From the NCBI GenBank assembly GCA_008933995.1, contig WARS01000093.1, forward strand, positions 3,846,001 through 3,910,000: a stretch of 64,000 nucleotides of DNA, written 5' to 3'. Below, in pieces: positions 52,031 to 64,000 of this stretch; positions within the stretch are counted from its first letter, which is position 1, and each line of letters begins with the position of its first letter. Source of the DNA: Datnioides undecimradiatus. Taxonomy: Eukaryota; Chordata; Actinopteri; Lobotiformes; Datnioididae. A program made the position numbers and the translations under genes. Below the pieces are notes generated by a model, which ran no database searches, was not told where the DNA came from, and saw nothing but the letters and a program-made list of their open reading frames with translations.

Positions 52031-53405
52031 TTTTGAGAGGGGGCTATTGGGTTAAACTGTTTAGATGGGGTCATGTGATTAGCTGAGAGGAAGGTTTCCA
52101 TGGAAACCTGTTCCTGCTCTGGGGTTTTACCTGTCCCAGGAGGAAAAACTGAGTTGGTTTATTTATATCGATGAGGTTTCATTCAAACTTCCTGTTTGAG
52201 AACACATGGATCAATAAGAAATCAGCTGAGGACAGCCAATCAGAAGCTCTGCCTCCTCACTCAGGTGTGCTACCCAAGATTCACCTGTGAGTAAACCTGA
52301 GTGACTCGACACAATACCTGCAGGCCACAGCCAATCACAGAGCTGATGGCAAACAGGAAGAATGTGGCTCAACAACTTCCTGTTTACACACACACACACA
52401 GACACACTGTAACGTTTTAAAGCTGTTCAGATTACAACAATAAGTTACAGAAAAAACACACACAGACACACATACACACACACACACACTCGCAGCTGTC
52501 AGGGCTGATAGGGGCCCCCGGGGGCCTTGTGGCCCTAACGAGGCTGTTTGATGACTGAAATAGAAACAGTCTTAACTGAAGCTTCGTGTGTGTTTATGTG
52601 TTTGTTAAGTGTTCAAAGAGAACGATGTGTGTGTGTCCTTGTGTGATAAGCAGGAAGTGTTCAACCCCCCATACACACACACCCTGGACCTGTGAGACTG
52701 ACTGTGGACTGCAGTTGAACATGTGACCTGATCCGGTGCTCCAGGAAACATCACAGACTCATTAGAAGTGATGATGTGAGCAGTGGTGCATGCTGGGAGC
52801 TGTGTTGCTCAGGTGTGCTCAGGTGAGTTCTCTGAGTCTACAACAATGAAGGGACACTGCGCTTCAAGTTATGTTGTGTCCAGGCAACTACAGTTTATTG
52901 TCATGGTTATAGTAGTAATGCTAAGTTAAGGGTTACAGGTCGTCCAGGCTCTTCCAGGATTTTCCATGGTCTTCAAGGTTTTTCCAGGGTCCCCCAGGTC
53001 CTGGTTCGGTGGATCAGGACGTTCCTGGAGGGAACTGATGTAACATCAGACGCCTTCGTCAGTCTGATCAGGTGGTATTGATCACATCAGTAATAACATT
53101 ATTGGGATCAGAGGTCAGCTGGGGTCACGCTGCCTTGCTCGTGGGCAGCTGAGCAGAGGCCGATATGACTTCCTGTTGTGATGGATGGTGGTCGCTATGG
53201 TGACAGAAAGCTGGTGTGAATATGTGACCAGACAATGAGATTCCTACTGGAGAGCTTCATCACTCATCCTCCACATATCACCACGGTGACGCCGCGGTCA
53301 CCACTTCCTCCAGGCCCTGATTGTGTGTGTGTGTGGGTATGTGTGTTGTGTTAGCTAGTATATAAAGAACATCTCTCTGCATGATAGATGGCCTCATTTT
53401 AAGCT

Positions 53406-53442
<37 letters not shown>

Positions 53443-53527
53443 AGCAGGCTGGAGATGTGACAGACTGATAGCAGGGCCAATTAAAGGGCCATTACACTCA
53501 ACCTGCTGTCATTAGAGGGAACTGTGT

Positions 53528-53576
<49 letters not shown>

Positions 53577-53808
53577 CATTGAGGCAAATTGTACAGCAGC
53601 AGTTGTGAATTAACTGTCAGTACAGTGAGTATTGCGGTAACTGTCTGTGTAGTCTCTGTAGTAACTGCACTCAGCAGTACTCTGATTACTGCAGTATCTC
53701 CGTGTCATTAATAATGAACAAACACACAGATGTGTGTGAGCCAGAGGGAAGGTCGTCCGAGGTTACAACTTCATATCACTCTCTCTGTTAACATTAACAC
53801 ACACACAG

Positions 53809-53848
<40 letters not shown>

Positions 53849-54144
53849 TAATGAGCCGGCCTGAAGGCAGGTTGTCAGATGGTAGAATTTATTACCCCTT
53901 GACATCATAATCCACAAACACACACACACACACACACACGGCTTCTTCTTCTTTAGTGCCTTTTGAAAAATGTCAGCTGTTATTTGTTTACAACACACAC
54001 ACACACACACACACGGAGTGATGTCTTATTGTGACAAATGTGAGGTGACAGTTTCCTCTGCTGGAATATTATTTTCTAATATTCTGATCAATTTATCAGA
54101 GATACAGACAGACAGGTGGGGGCAGACAGGTGGAGACGGACAGC

Positions 54145-54182
<38 letters not shown>

Positions 54183-54277
54183 GTTAGTGTCGATCATCCT
54201 GGTGTATTTTTACATTTCAGTGAAAAGATGTTAAATTGATCTTTCACCACGTCTGACAGGAGAAGAGGGGGGAGGAG

Positions 54278-54314
<37 letters not shown>

Positions 54315-55290
54315 CGGGGGGGCATTAAAAGGAAGTGGTGAGGAAACAAGGAGGTGAAGAGAAAAGAGGAGGTGCAGGAAGTCAGGTGAACAGAGGAGGA
54401 TGATGGAGGACAGGAGGAGGTGAAGAGAGGGAGGAGCACGGAGGAGAGGACACATAGATCGCTTAAAATCTTTTTGTTATAAATGTTTTAGTAATTGATA
54501 ATCAATCAAAATCAGATCAATCAATAAATCAATGACATGAAAACAGCTATCTATGGATCTCAGTCTGATTAGTGGATGTTAAACACTCATTAACTCCATC
54601 AATCACTCCCCCAATTAAAGCTGTCTGTTGTCCAATCAGGTCTCTGTCTCCGTGACGACAGGCAGGAAGTGGTGTGACAGGTGTTAATGGCAGCAGCAGC
54701 TCATCATCACTGCCGTGAGCTCGTTAATGAATCTGCCAATATTGTTCATAACTCGTTAATAATCTGACACTAATGGATCTTTTAGAGTTTCCACACACAC
54801 AGTTTAACCCCGACAGCACCGTGTGTGTGTGTGTGTGTGTGTCTGAGTGTGAGTGTTCATTAGCACCTGTTAGCGTTAGCGTTCAGAGTCAAGTTGAGGA
54901 AAAGGTCGTCAGTCACACTTTTTTTATTTCACACACACTGCTCACTTATTTCCTCCCGTTTCACACACACACTCTCTCACAGCTGTGAGTCTGAGGACAA
55001 AGACAATATGGCTGCTGTTCTGTTGTCAGTACTTTTACTGCAGTACTGCGGTGAACTTTATATTAATGGAATAATGTTTTCGCCACAGAATGAATCCAGT
55101 GAACACAGGTGATTGCACCTGTCGTCCTCCCTGTGTCACAGACTCTCATTGGCGCAGAGTGTCCCTGACCACAGCGGGCATCTCTGTGCAAGTTACTGAA
55201 AATACTAATCAGTTACAGTTACTAGTTACTCAGTATGTGTGTGTGTGTATGTGTGTGTTATATTGTGTAACTTCCTCTGGCTGTCGTCTC
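52031..55290. other. Intergenic, unique sequence with CA/TG repeats
   Basis: No recognisable gene. (CA)n at 53,407-53,440, (GT)n at 53,537-53,574 and 53,813-53,847, (CT)n at 54,148-54,182, (GT)n at 54,280-54,311. The block at 53,440-53,525 (CCAATTAAAGGGCCATTACA) looks unique and motif-rich. Confidence 0.7.
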
Positions 55291-55294
55291 AGCG

Positions 55295-55404
55295 GCATGT
55301 TCCTCTAATTAGCCTCATTAGCACACTGCCATGGCAACCCATTTATTTACACAGGGATGCCAGTAAACAATAACATTAATGTGCTAATGGCTGTTAGCAA
55401 CATG

Positions 55405-55405
<1 letters not shown>
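55295..55405 (+). promoter_or_regulatory. Candidate regulatory block with TAATTAG and CCAT/TTAC motifs
   Basis: Contains TCTAATTAGCCTCATTAGCA, a CATGGCAACC motif (RFX-like half site GGCAAC) and AACATTAATGTGCTAATGGC within about 100 bases. It is directly followed by (CA)n. Suggestive only. Confidence 0.25.
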
Positions 55406-55453
<48 letters not shown>

Positions 55454-55907
55454 GTGTTGAGTGTAATGCTGCAGCTGCTGAACTCATTAAAATAGTTTGT
55501 AACAATAATTAGGAGCTGTTTGATTTATGATTTAGTGATTTTATTTTGCTCTGCCGTCACAACCAATACAAACAATCAATACCTCAATCAATACACAGTA
55601 TTGTTGCTGCAGTGCAGCACTGGAGTCACATGATGTTGGACCTGCAGCTTCTTCTTCTAACATTAATAATCTCATAAACTGACTATGTGTGTGTCAGTGA
55701 GTGTGCGTGTGTGTCAGATGATCACAGTGTTAACATGTAAACTGGTTTAATCAAAGCGCTCCGCAGGAGGTGAGAGAGAGGAGAGGAGGCTAATTAAGAG
55801 AAGACTCACTTCATCTCTCTCTCTCTCTCTCACACACACAGTGTAATGATGACAGCTATTGAGGCAATTAGCCAGGCAGAGGGTGAGTGAGCACTAAGAT
55901 AGTGGAC

Positions 55908-55938
<31 letters not shown>

Positions 55939-55939
55939 C

Positions 55940-55971
<32 letters not shown>

Positions 55972-56107
55972 ACAGGCAGAGAGAGGGAGACAGAGAGAGA
56001 GAAAGACAGAGAGAGAGTGAGAGACAGTGTGTGTATGTGTTGCAGTCTGCATGTGTGTATTACAGTGTGTGTGTGTTACAGAGTGTGTGTGTGTATTACA
56101 GTGTGTG

Positions 56108-56139
<32 letters not shown>

Positions 56140-56719
56140 CGTTACAGTCTGCGTGTATGTGTGTTACAGTGTGTGTTACAGAGTGTGTATGTTACAGTGT
56201 GTCTGTGGGTGTGTGCTTCAGTCTGCATGTGTGTTACAGAGCGTGTGTGTGTGTCTGTGTGCGATCTCTGCCATAGGAAGCTCTTTAATGAAACAGCGAA
56301 CAAACCCTGATAAGGCTTCAGCAGCAACTGTAAAGTATCAGAAGATTACTCAGGTATTTAGAGTAACTAAAGTAACTAAAGTACTGGCAGGTGAGTGAGG
56401 TGCAGTTAGAGTAACAGTGTTTCTTTGTGACAGCCGACGTTAGTCATCTCATCTGAAACACATAGTTGTAATATGATAAAGTTTGACCTGTCTGTCCTCC
56501 TGTCTGTCTGTCTGCCCTCCACCTGTCCTCCTGTCTGTCTGCCTGTCTGTCTTCATGTCCTCCACCTGTCTGTCATCCTGTCTGTTCACCTGTCCTCCAC
56601 CTGTCTGTCTGTCCTGAGATCATTTAAAGGAGCAGTTCAGTCTAAACTGATTTGCCATCATCTCTTGACTCCACCTCCAGGGTTCACACATGACACAAAA
56701 CAAGAATGTGAGTGTGTTA

Positions 56720-56758
<39 letters not shown>

Positions 56759-57159
56759 TGTGTGTCTGTGTGTGTGTGTGGAGTGGTTTCCATTATCTGG
56801 CTCTCATCACCTTGTCTCCACCAAAGATCCTGACACTTGACTGGATGTCAGCCTGTCAATCAGAACGACCTCACATTCCTTTACCTATCTGTCTGTCTAT
56901 CTGTCTGTCTGCCTGCCTGCTTGTTGAACACAGTCTGTCCAGTCAGACAGTCAGTCAGACAGACAGACAGAGATGTAAATGGATGACTGTCAGTCTTCAC
57001 CATCATTCCCTCCTGGCAGGAATACCAATCATCTTTGTGTGTGTGTGTGTGTGTGTGTGTATCAGGGGAGTTGGAGCAGACAGTTGAATATCATCAGTAT
57101 TCAGAGATGGACGACTCTTTCTCTGCAGTTATTTCCTTCAACAGCTCTCACTGCCTGCT

Positions 57160-57232
<73 letters not shown>

Positions 57233-57320
57233 TGTATTACAGTTATTTAACTGAAGTTGTGTTCATCCTGTTGTGTTGTTGTGATTTAGTTTAATTTTCA
57301 ACAAGTGAGTGTAATTTTGT
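55406..57320. other. Intergenic with long simple repeats
   Basis: No gene. (CA)n 55,409-55,451, GA-rich array 55,905-56,020, a GTGTGTTACAGT repeat at 56,030-56,250, CCTGTCTGTC repeats 56,490-56,615, (GT)n 56,724-56,780, and (CA)n 57,160-57,231. Confidence 0.8.
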
Positions 57321-57326
57321 CGCTTC

Positions 57327-57540
57327 AGCTGCCTCCATCTGTGTGTCGTACAGTTACCGTGGTTACAGCTGCCTCCAGCTGTGTGTCGTGCAGTTACTGT
57401 GCTTACAGCCGCCACCATTTGTGTGTCATATGGTTACCGTGGTTAGAGCTGCCTCCATCTGTGTGTTGTACGGTTACCGTGGTTACAGCTGCCTCTTTCT
57501 GCGTGTCGTATGGTTGTCATGGTTACAGCCATTTCTCAGG
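57327..57540 (+). repeat. 40-base minisatellite (AGCTGCCTCCATCTGTGTGT...)
   Basis: Five and a half copies with an exact 40-base period: unit starts at 57,327, 57,367, 57,407, 57,447, 57,487 and 57,527. Each unit ends GTTACCGTGGTTAC or a close variant. Confidence 0.95.
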
Positions 57541-58051
57541 GTGTTTAACTCGTCGACAGTTTCCATGAGATAACTTCTGTTTTTCTCATTATGTTGTTTC
57601 CAGCATGTGTGATCAAGATCTGTGATTGGCTGTCAGTGAAATGCACCATGGGAGTCCTAGTTTTTATTGGCCACTGGACATTTCCTGTAGGTCATTTGCA
57701 GAGAAAAATAAAGAACAGACTCATTAAACTTCCTGCTCACTCTTCTCTGCTGTATGTTCATCATCATTTTAACACGTGTTGTGTCATACATGTACACCGT
57801 GTCACAGATCATATGATCACAAGTCAAACGATCCTGAGGAGAAGTCACTGTTAGCAGCACATTAAACCAGCTGACTGTGTCACATGACACACTGCAACAG
57901 CATCAACACGCAGGGAGCTAATGGGGGGGGTGTCAGAGATCAAAGGACACACACACACGCGGCCAAACAGTGTGTGTGTTTGATTCGTATTCTCTCCTGC
58001 TGCAGACACAATCTGACTGTAATTACCTGCAGCCTCACTGCTATTAAAATA

Positions 58052-58093
<42 letters not shown>

Positions 58094-58530
58094 AGGTGTG
58101 AAGTGTGTGTCAGAGGTGTCCAGTGGGACGAAACTGTGATGTGAGACTCTGAGGTCATGACCTCATCTTATTTGTGTGTGTGAGACACTTACAGCCCAGT
58201 CAATTATCATGCTGATACACAGCGTGTGTGTGTGCGTGAAGTGTGATGCTGTGGAGAAAATTCATCTTCACTTTTTTAATGGAAACAGATGTGTTGTTGT
58301 TGTTGTTGTTGGTATCAGATAATAACTCATATTTGTTTGTGTTTGATGACAAACTGATTTCATCTGCTCATAAATATGAAATATACAGAGAGAGACAGAC
58401 AGACAGGCAGACAGACAGATGAATTGATCGAATGATAGATTATTAACAAATTAATCATTATTGTTGTGTCTGCGTCTTTGTTAAAAGATGTTGACTGTTA
58501 CAGTTAAGATTAACATTAAGAAAAAATACC
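57541..58530. other. Intergenic unique sequence with one (CA)n
   Basis: No gene recognised. (CA)n at 58,053-58,091 and (TTG)n at 58,292-58,311. Confidence 0.7.
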
Positions 58531-58532
58531 TT

Positions 58533-58985
58533 AGCGGTTGGTTAGCTGGTTGTTAGCTAGCTGCTAGCTGGTTGTTTAGCAGTTAATTAGCTGGTGGTTA
58601 GCGGTTGGTTAGTGGTTAGTTAGCTGTTGTTCAGCTGTTGGTTAGTTGGTTGTTTAGGTTTAGTTGTTTGATGTTGTTGGTTGTTTAGTAGTTGGTTAGT
58701 TGTTGGCGAGCTGTTGCTTAGCTGTTGGCGAGCTGTTGGTTAGCGGTAGATTAGCTGGTTGTTAGCTGTTGGTTACCTGGTTGTTAGCTGGTTGTTAGCG
58801 GTTGATTAGCTGGTTGTTAGCAGTTGGTTAGCTGATTGTTAGCGGTTGGTTAGCTGGTTGTTAGCTGTTGGTTACCTGGTTGTTAGCAGTTGATTAGCTG
58901 GTTGTTAGCAGTTGGTTAGCTGGTTGTTAGTGGTTGGTTAGCTGTTGTTAGCGGTTGGTTAGCTGGTTAACAGTTCACTGGTTGC
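58533..58985 (+). repeat. Minisatellite of GGTTAGCTGGTTGTTAGC units
   Basis: About 45 imperfect 9-11-base units (GGTTGTTAGC, GGTTGGTTAGCT and relatives) with a higher-order block of about 40-50 bases that repeats best between 58,740 and 58,960. Confidence 0.95.
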
Positions 58986-59149
58986 CACTGAACGTGTCTT
59001 GCAGGGTCGTCATGGATCTTCAGTTTGTTATTTCTTAATGAAGCTGCCTGTCTGAACAGTTACACTGACAAACCTCTAATAATTATAATAAATGTTCAGG
59101 ACGCTGAAACATGTTGATGACAAACCATCAACTCTAAGGAGCACCACCT

Positions 59150-59285
59150 CTTCCTCCTCCTCCTCCTGCTGCTCTTCCACCTTCTCCTCCTGCTCCTCCA
59201 CCTCCTCCTCCTGCTGCTCTTCCACCTCCTCCTCCTGCGTTTCCTCCTCCTCCTCCACCTCCTCCTGCTCCTCCTCTTCATCAGT
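59150..59285 (+). repeat. CCTCCTGCT-type pyrimidine-rich repeat
   Basis: Imperfect CCTCCTCCTGCTGCTCTTCCA units. A similar array lies at 59,660-59,795. Confidence 0.92.
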
Positions 59286-59901
59286 CTAATTTCCTGCTGC
59301 AGCTCTGATTCTTTGAATATTAAACACCTCCTCCCCCTCCTCCCCCCTCTCCCCAGTGACCTGTGTCTTTAAAGGGGCCTCCCCCTCCATCCCATCCCAC
59401 ACCACAACCTCTGCTGCTCCTGCTGTTGCCATAGTGACAACAATCCTCCAGTGATTACTGTTAATCATCACCATAGCAACACCATCAGTACAAGTGTAAT
59501 TGTGTGTCAGGAGGTGAGGAGGAGTTAAGGAGGTGAGGAGAGGAGGAAAGCAGAGTGTGTGCTGATGGTTCTCCTCTGTGATGTGCTCCTCAGACTCATC
59601 TGTTAGCGCTTCAAGACTCAGGTACAGGAGTTTATCACTATTAAATACTCTCTCCTGCTGATGTTCCTCCCGCTCCTCCTGCTGCTGCTGCTCCTCCTCC
59701 TTGTCCTGCTCCTGCTCTTCCTCCTGCTGCTGCTCCTCCTCCTTCTCCTTGTCCTGCTCCTCCTGCTGCTCCTCCTCCTTCTCCTGCTCCTCCTCTGTGA
59801 CATTTACTGCAGGGTCAGTTTGAAAATACCTTTAGCTTATTAACTAATTCAAGAAACCTTTTCACAAGCTGGTTAACAAGGAACTGAGGTATCCCCTGTG
59901 G

Positions 59902-59907
<6 letters not shown>

Positions 59908-59996
<89 letters not shown>
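59908..59996 (+). repeat. (GA)n then (CA)n compound microsatellite
   Basis: About 20 GA units followed immediately by about 23 CA units without interruption. Confidence 0.97.
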
Positions 59997-59998
<2 letters not shown>

Positions 59999-62397
59999 CC
60001 ATAATTACCCACTGTATCCTCTTCCTCTGCAGCAGTGACATCATGGTGGTCGATGATCATTTATCATCTTTCACGGAGGAGAACAGGTATGAAGCTCCGC
60101 CCACTGATCCCACCTGACTGAACAGGTATTAAAGTAGCTGCAGGGTTTGGTAACAGGTGACTTCCCAGCATCACACCTGTTTTCTCTCTCCCTCTGATTA
60201 GAAGACCCGCCTTCTTCACAGTGAGAGCCAATGAAAACACAGATATGATCCTGAGTGCAGCAGATTCATGAAGGTCAGACGTATTTCAGCTGGAAATCAG
60301 CTGGACATCCACCCGGACATCCGCCTGGACGTCAGTTGGACATCCGCCCGTCGCGGAGGATTAGAGTGTACATGAAGATCAAAACTCAGCAAACGTTCAC
60401 AGTTCATGTTTGATGAAACAATAAGAGATGTTTCACTGAAGCAGGAAGACAGCCGACATCTGAGCAAATAAACATGAACACAGTTTAGTTTCTGTTTCTG
60501 TTTAAACCATCTCTCTCTCTCTCTCTCACACACACACTGATGTGTGTGTTGGAGCCTTTCAGCACTTTTTGTCGTCAGTTTGTGTTAAAAGTTAAACAGA
60601 TTTGAACATTTTTATTTTGTCATTTTTAAAATTTTAAAATAAAATGAGAGTGAGAGAGAGAGAGAGAGAGTGTGTGTGTGTTCCAGCTGGGTGAGCAGAG
60701 AAGCAGCCACTTAAAAGCCAGAATAAATATTAAAAACAGATCAATATTTTATTCAAGATAAATTATTATGGAGTGTTTCTGAAAGCCTGCAGAGAGTGTG
60801 TTGTGTGTGTGTGTGAATAATGGATCACAGTGTGTGTCAGTATCAGTGGGTCTGAATGTTGCAGCTGCAGTGACACACATTAATAATTCAGTGTCCGTCT
60901 GCGTCCGTTTGTCTGAACGAAATTCAACAAGTTGACTCCGCTTACTCTCGTTAACACTGAGAACTGCAGCACTAATGAGCTGAGTCAGCCTTCACCTGGA
61001 CACGTCACCTGGACACAGGTACACACCTACACAACAGCTTGTCAGCCGCTCACCCGCAGCAGCTCAGGCTAATTTAATGAAAGTCCTCAGACAGCAAGTG
61101 AGAAACTGTTCACCTGCAGCAGAAACCATCACACGTCTCATTAAAGACTTCTGACTTTTAAGGCGGAAATCATCTGTTCCACCTTAAAAACAAAACTTTG
61201 TGGTGGGATAGACTCGGGAGGCTGAATGACACTGAGATCACCTGGAGCTCAGGCTGTAAAATACTAAACACGATGTGTTCTTCAGAAGATCTGAGAGGCT
61301 GGTGACCTCCAGCAGAACCGTCCAGAAACCAGCTCCATCCTGAAGGAAACTGACCCAGGAACCGAACATCTGGAGAACATCTGGAGGTCACAGTGAAGAA
61401 CCTGAAGGTGAATCTGAAGATGATCTGACTTCAGTTTTTCCTCTGTCTTCTCACCTGTCTGTCTTCAGTAATGCTGCATTCAGGGAGTATTATCATGAGA
61501 ATGTACCTAAAGTACTGTATTCTGCAGAGTAATCTGTTACTGTTAGAAGTACAGTGTGTCCCTCTAACATGTGCTGAGGGTGAGTACAGCTAATATTAAT
61601 GCTAACGAGGCTCACACCACCTGCATCAGGTGTGTGTATTATAACACCATTAGAGAGCAGCTTCAACTCTGCCATATGATTGGCTGCTGTTACAAAAGGT
61701 TACACACAAACACACTTGGTGTGAGACAGTTTCCACCTGTATGGGCGAACACTGCTCATTAGCTCCGACAGGCTGTGAAACTCTGCGCTCTCCATGTGAA
61801 ACCGATGACATTTCACAGCTTTACATGTGGAGCTTGTTTGATCTGACACGCATGAACACACCACAGGTGGGGGGGGTCATCTGCTCATTATACATGACTG
61901 AACGGCTGAACACACACACACCCCTGATCTGCAGGTCATCAGATCAGATTCATACAGATGAGCTGGAACCATGTGACTGTAGGAACCAATCACAGGCCAC
62001 CAGCACCAATACAGCAGGAAGAGTCTTGACATGCTAACAGTTTTCACTTGTTTCTAGTCTTTAAGCTAAGCTAAGGAGGAGGAGGAGGAGCAGGAGGAGC
62101 AGGAGGAGCAGGAGGAGTCATAAATCATGAACCAGAAACAACTGACACTCATACAATACACACTGTTAGTACTGCGTGCTTGTGTGTGTGTGTGTGTGTG
62201 TGCAGGTACTGACCTTGGTTGCTGGCCTTCATCAATCACACGCACACACACACACACACACACACACGCCTGGTCAGGTCCTTGAAATATCTGGAATATG
62301 AACTCTGGGCCTGGAAGGTTTTTGAGTTTAGATTAGAAGATTAAAGATGAAGACGATGATGAAGAGTCACACAAAGAAACCAGGTGTGTATGCATGC

Positions 62398-62440
<43 letters not shown>

Positions 62441-63142
62441 TGTGTAAGTGTTTAATGCAGGCGTCTGTCTCATCAATCTGTCACTCTCAGACGTGTCAGT
62501 CCAAACAGAGCTCAGCCAATCAAACTGCATGGGGGGGAGGGGGGAAGATGGAGGTGAAGTCTCACCAATCTACCTGTGGGAGGTGTGGGAGGGAAACACA
62601 CACACACAGATGGAGGCGAGTTCAGGTGTGAAAACAGATTAGACACTTTTTATAAATGACTTTGTTATTAATCAAATCTGATGACGTCACAGTGAGACGA
62701 GCCAATAATGAGGCTTTTATGCTTTAATTTAGAACAAACATGGTAATTACACACACATACACTAACTCATATATGTGTTTGAACTGTTGAGATAAAAATA
62801 CAAATATTGATGAATATTTTCATTATTAATTATTCAATTACTGAATAAACTCGACTGTGATTTTAGATTTTAAAGAAACGTGGAGACTAATTATGAATAT
62901 AATATAATATAAAGTTAAATTTGCAGAAACTTTAATGAGCCAGAAAACAAAATAATGAATAATTATTTTTAAATAAAACAGTTTAACATTGAAACATCAT
63001 GAAACTGTGTTATGTTTAATATTTTATATCAGCCCAAACTGATTAAATATGTGCTGTGAATCCAGATCAGGCTCTGTTATTGGCTTCACTTCCTGTCTGT
63101 GGCGTCATCGCCTCCTCTCTGTGCATGTGTCAGTGTTGTGTT

Positions 63143-63248
63143 TGTGTGTCAGCAGCTTCATAAACCGACTCTGGATCAGCTGTAAGACACATTTCTGTGT
63201 GTCAGCAGCTTCATAAACTGACTCTGGATCAGCTGTAAGACACATTTC
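63143..63248 (+). repeat. 53-base tandem duplication
   Basis: Two head-to-tail copies (63,143-63,195 and 63,196-63,248) differing at one base (AAACCGACT versus AAACTGACT), indicating a recent duplication. Confidence 0.97.
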
Positions 63249-63925
63249 TGTGCTCCTCTTTTCAGCCGCTGCTTGTTTTTAACTCTGTATCTGAAGCAGA
63301 TGAAGGATTTTAGTCGTCGGACGTCTGGATCTGAAGTTATCAGAGAAACAAGCTGAGCAAACGTTAGCAGCACCTTGGCTCACCACCCCTCCAGGACGTC
63401 CCGTGTGCGGCCGACAGCGTGGGAGAAACAGTGGTTTTTAAGGTGGAACTGCTTTATTCAGTGTTTCTCTGGGTTTGAATCAGCAGCTCTGTTTGTTTTG
63501 GAGAGGAGGAGACCTCTGTGGAGAATTCAGCTCCCAGTAAAAACCTCCTGAACCATCAACACTGAAGGAATCCCAACTGACAGGAAGACAACGACTCCCA
63601 GCATCCCACGCTGCTGCAGGAGGTCACATGACTGCAGCTGCTGCTGATGGTTTGAGTGAGAAGAAATTGACCTGTTGATGTTTTTAATAATAGCTAGAAT
63701 AAAACAAAAAGAAATAAATTAATAAACTGATTGTACTAATTAATAAAGAGCTCTGATTGGTTGATGAAAATAAACATGAAGTGTTTTCATTAAAGTGACA
63801 GCATCAATATATTTACAGATGGGATGAGGGCAGATATAAATATGAATGTATATACTGTGTGTGGACGTATGTCCCTGAATAAATGTCAGTGTACAGACTG
63901 ACTGTTGGCGCAGAATATAACATAT

Positions 63926-63997
63926 CCCGAATATTAAATAGGAAACATTCCCAAATATTAAATAGGAAACATTCCTGAATATTAAAACACGAAAATT
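63926..63997 (+). repeat. 24-base tandem repeat at window edge
   Basis: Three units beginning CCCGAATATT, CCCAAATATT and CCTGAATATT at 63,926, 63,950 and 63,974. The array may continue beyond the window. Confidence 0.9.
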
Positions 63998-64000
63998 CTT

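Larger units (their letters stand above)
60087..64000. other. Right-hand intergenic region
   Basis: No recognisable gene. Mostly unique DNA with short CA/TG, GGA (62,075-62,117) and (GT)n (62,402-62,438) repeats. An AT-rich stretch (62,640-63,050), a 53-base tandem duplication (63,143-63,248) and a 24-base repeat at the window edge (63,926-63,997) complete it. Confidence 0.65.

Overview
The window looks like nuclear DNA from a ray-finned (probably percomorph teleost) fish. It carries one recognisable protein-coding gene, an EBF/COE transcription factor whose exons match EBF3 better than EBF1, EBF2 or EBF4. The gene is split into 16 coding exons on the + strand with short introns, set among very dense dinucleotide repeats and minisatellites. 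The species assignment is inferred from style (compact vertebrate gene, microsatellite load, fish-type LINE and DNA-transposon relics), not from a marker sequence.

Layout: 1-3.07 kb is upstream non-coding DNA rich in microsatellites. 3.07-3.75 kb is a likely promoter and 5' leader, with a perfect CArG box beside a GC box. 3,752-32,462 is the ebf3 coding region, encoding about 570 aa. Every exon boundary was placed by reading frame, GT/AG and agreement with remembered EBF protein sequence, and all phases join without a break. 32,463 to about 33,820 is the 3' UTR with an AATAAA signal. The largest intron (intron 6, 9.8 kb) holds several minisatellites and at least three homeodomain/POU-motif-rich unique blocks that look like enhancers. 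From about 34 kb to 64 kb I find no convincing gene. This 30 kb holds a truncated LINE fossil (35.4-36.9 kb), a CACTA-like MITE (40.8-41.4 kb), fragments of other interspersed repeats (39-44 kb), many tandem repeats, and unique blocks that may be conserved regulatory elements of ebf3, the best at 48.3-48.9 kb.

The encoded protein has the standard COE order: DNA-binding domain with the H-x3-C-x2-C-x5-C zinc knuckle, IPT/TIG domain, helix-loop-helix with the vertebrate-type duplicated second helix on separate exons (12 and 13), and a Ser/Pro-rich C-terminal transactivation tail ending GLVVPPM.

The most interesting observation concerns RNA processing. Exon 7 (82 nt) is bracketed by a pure (UG)n tract in place of a normal polypyrimidine tract and by a complementary (CA)n tract just after its donor. 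Exons 5-6 as a pair are bracketed the same way. This could form exon-looping stems and bind UG- and CA-repeat-binding proteins. I found no bacterial-type system, CRISPR array, tRNA or rRNA.
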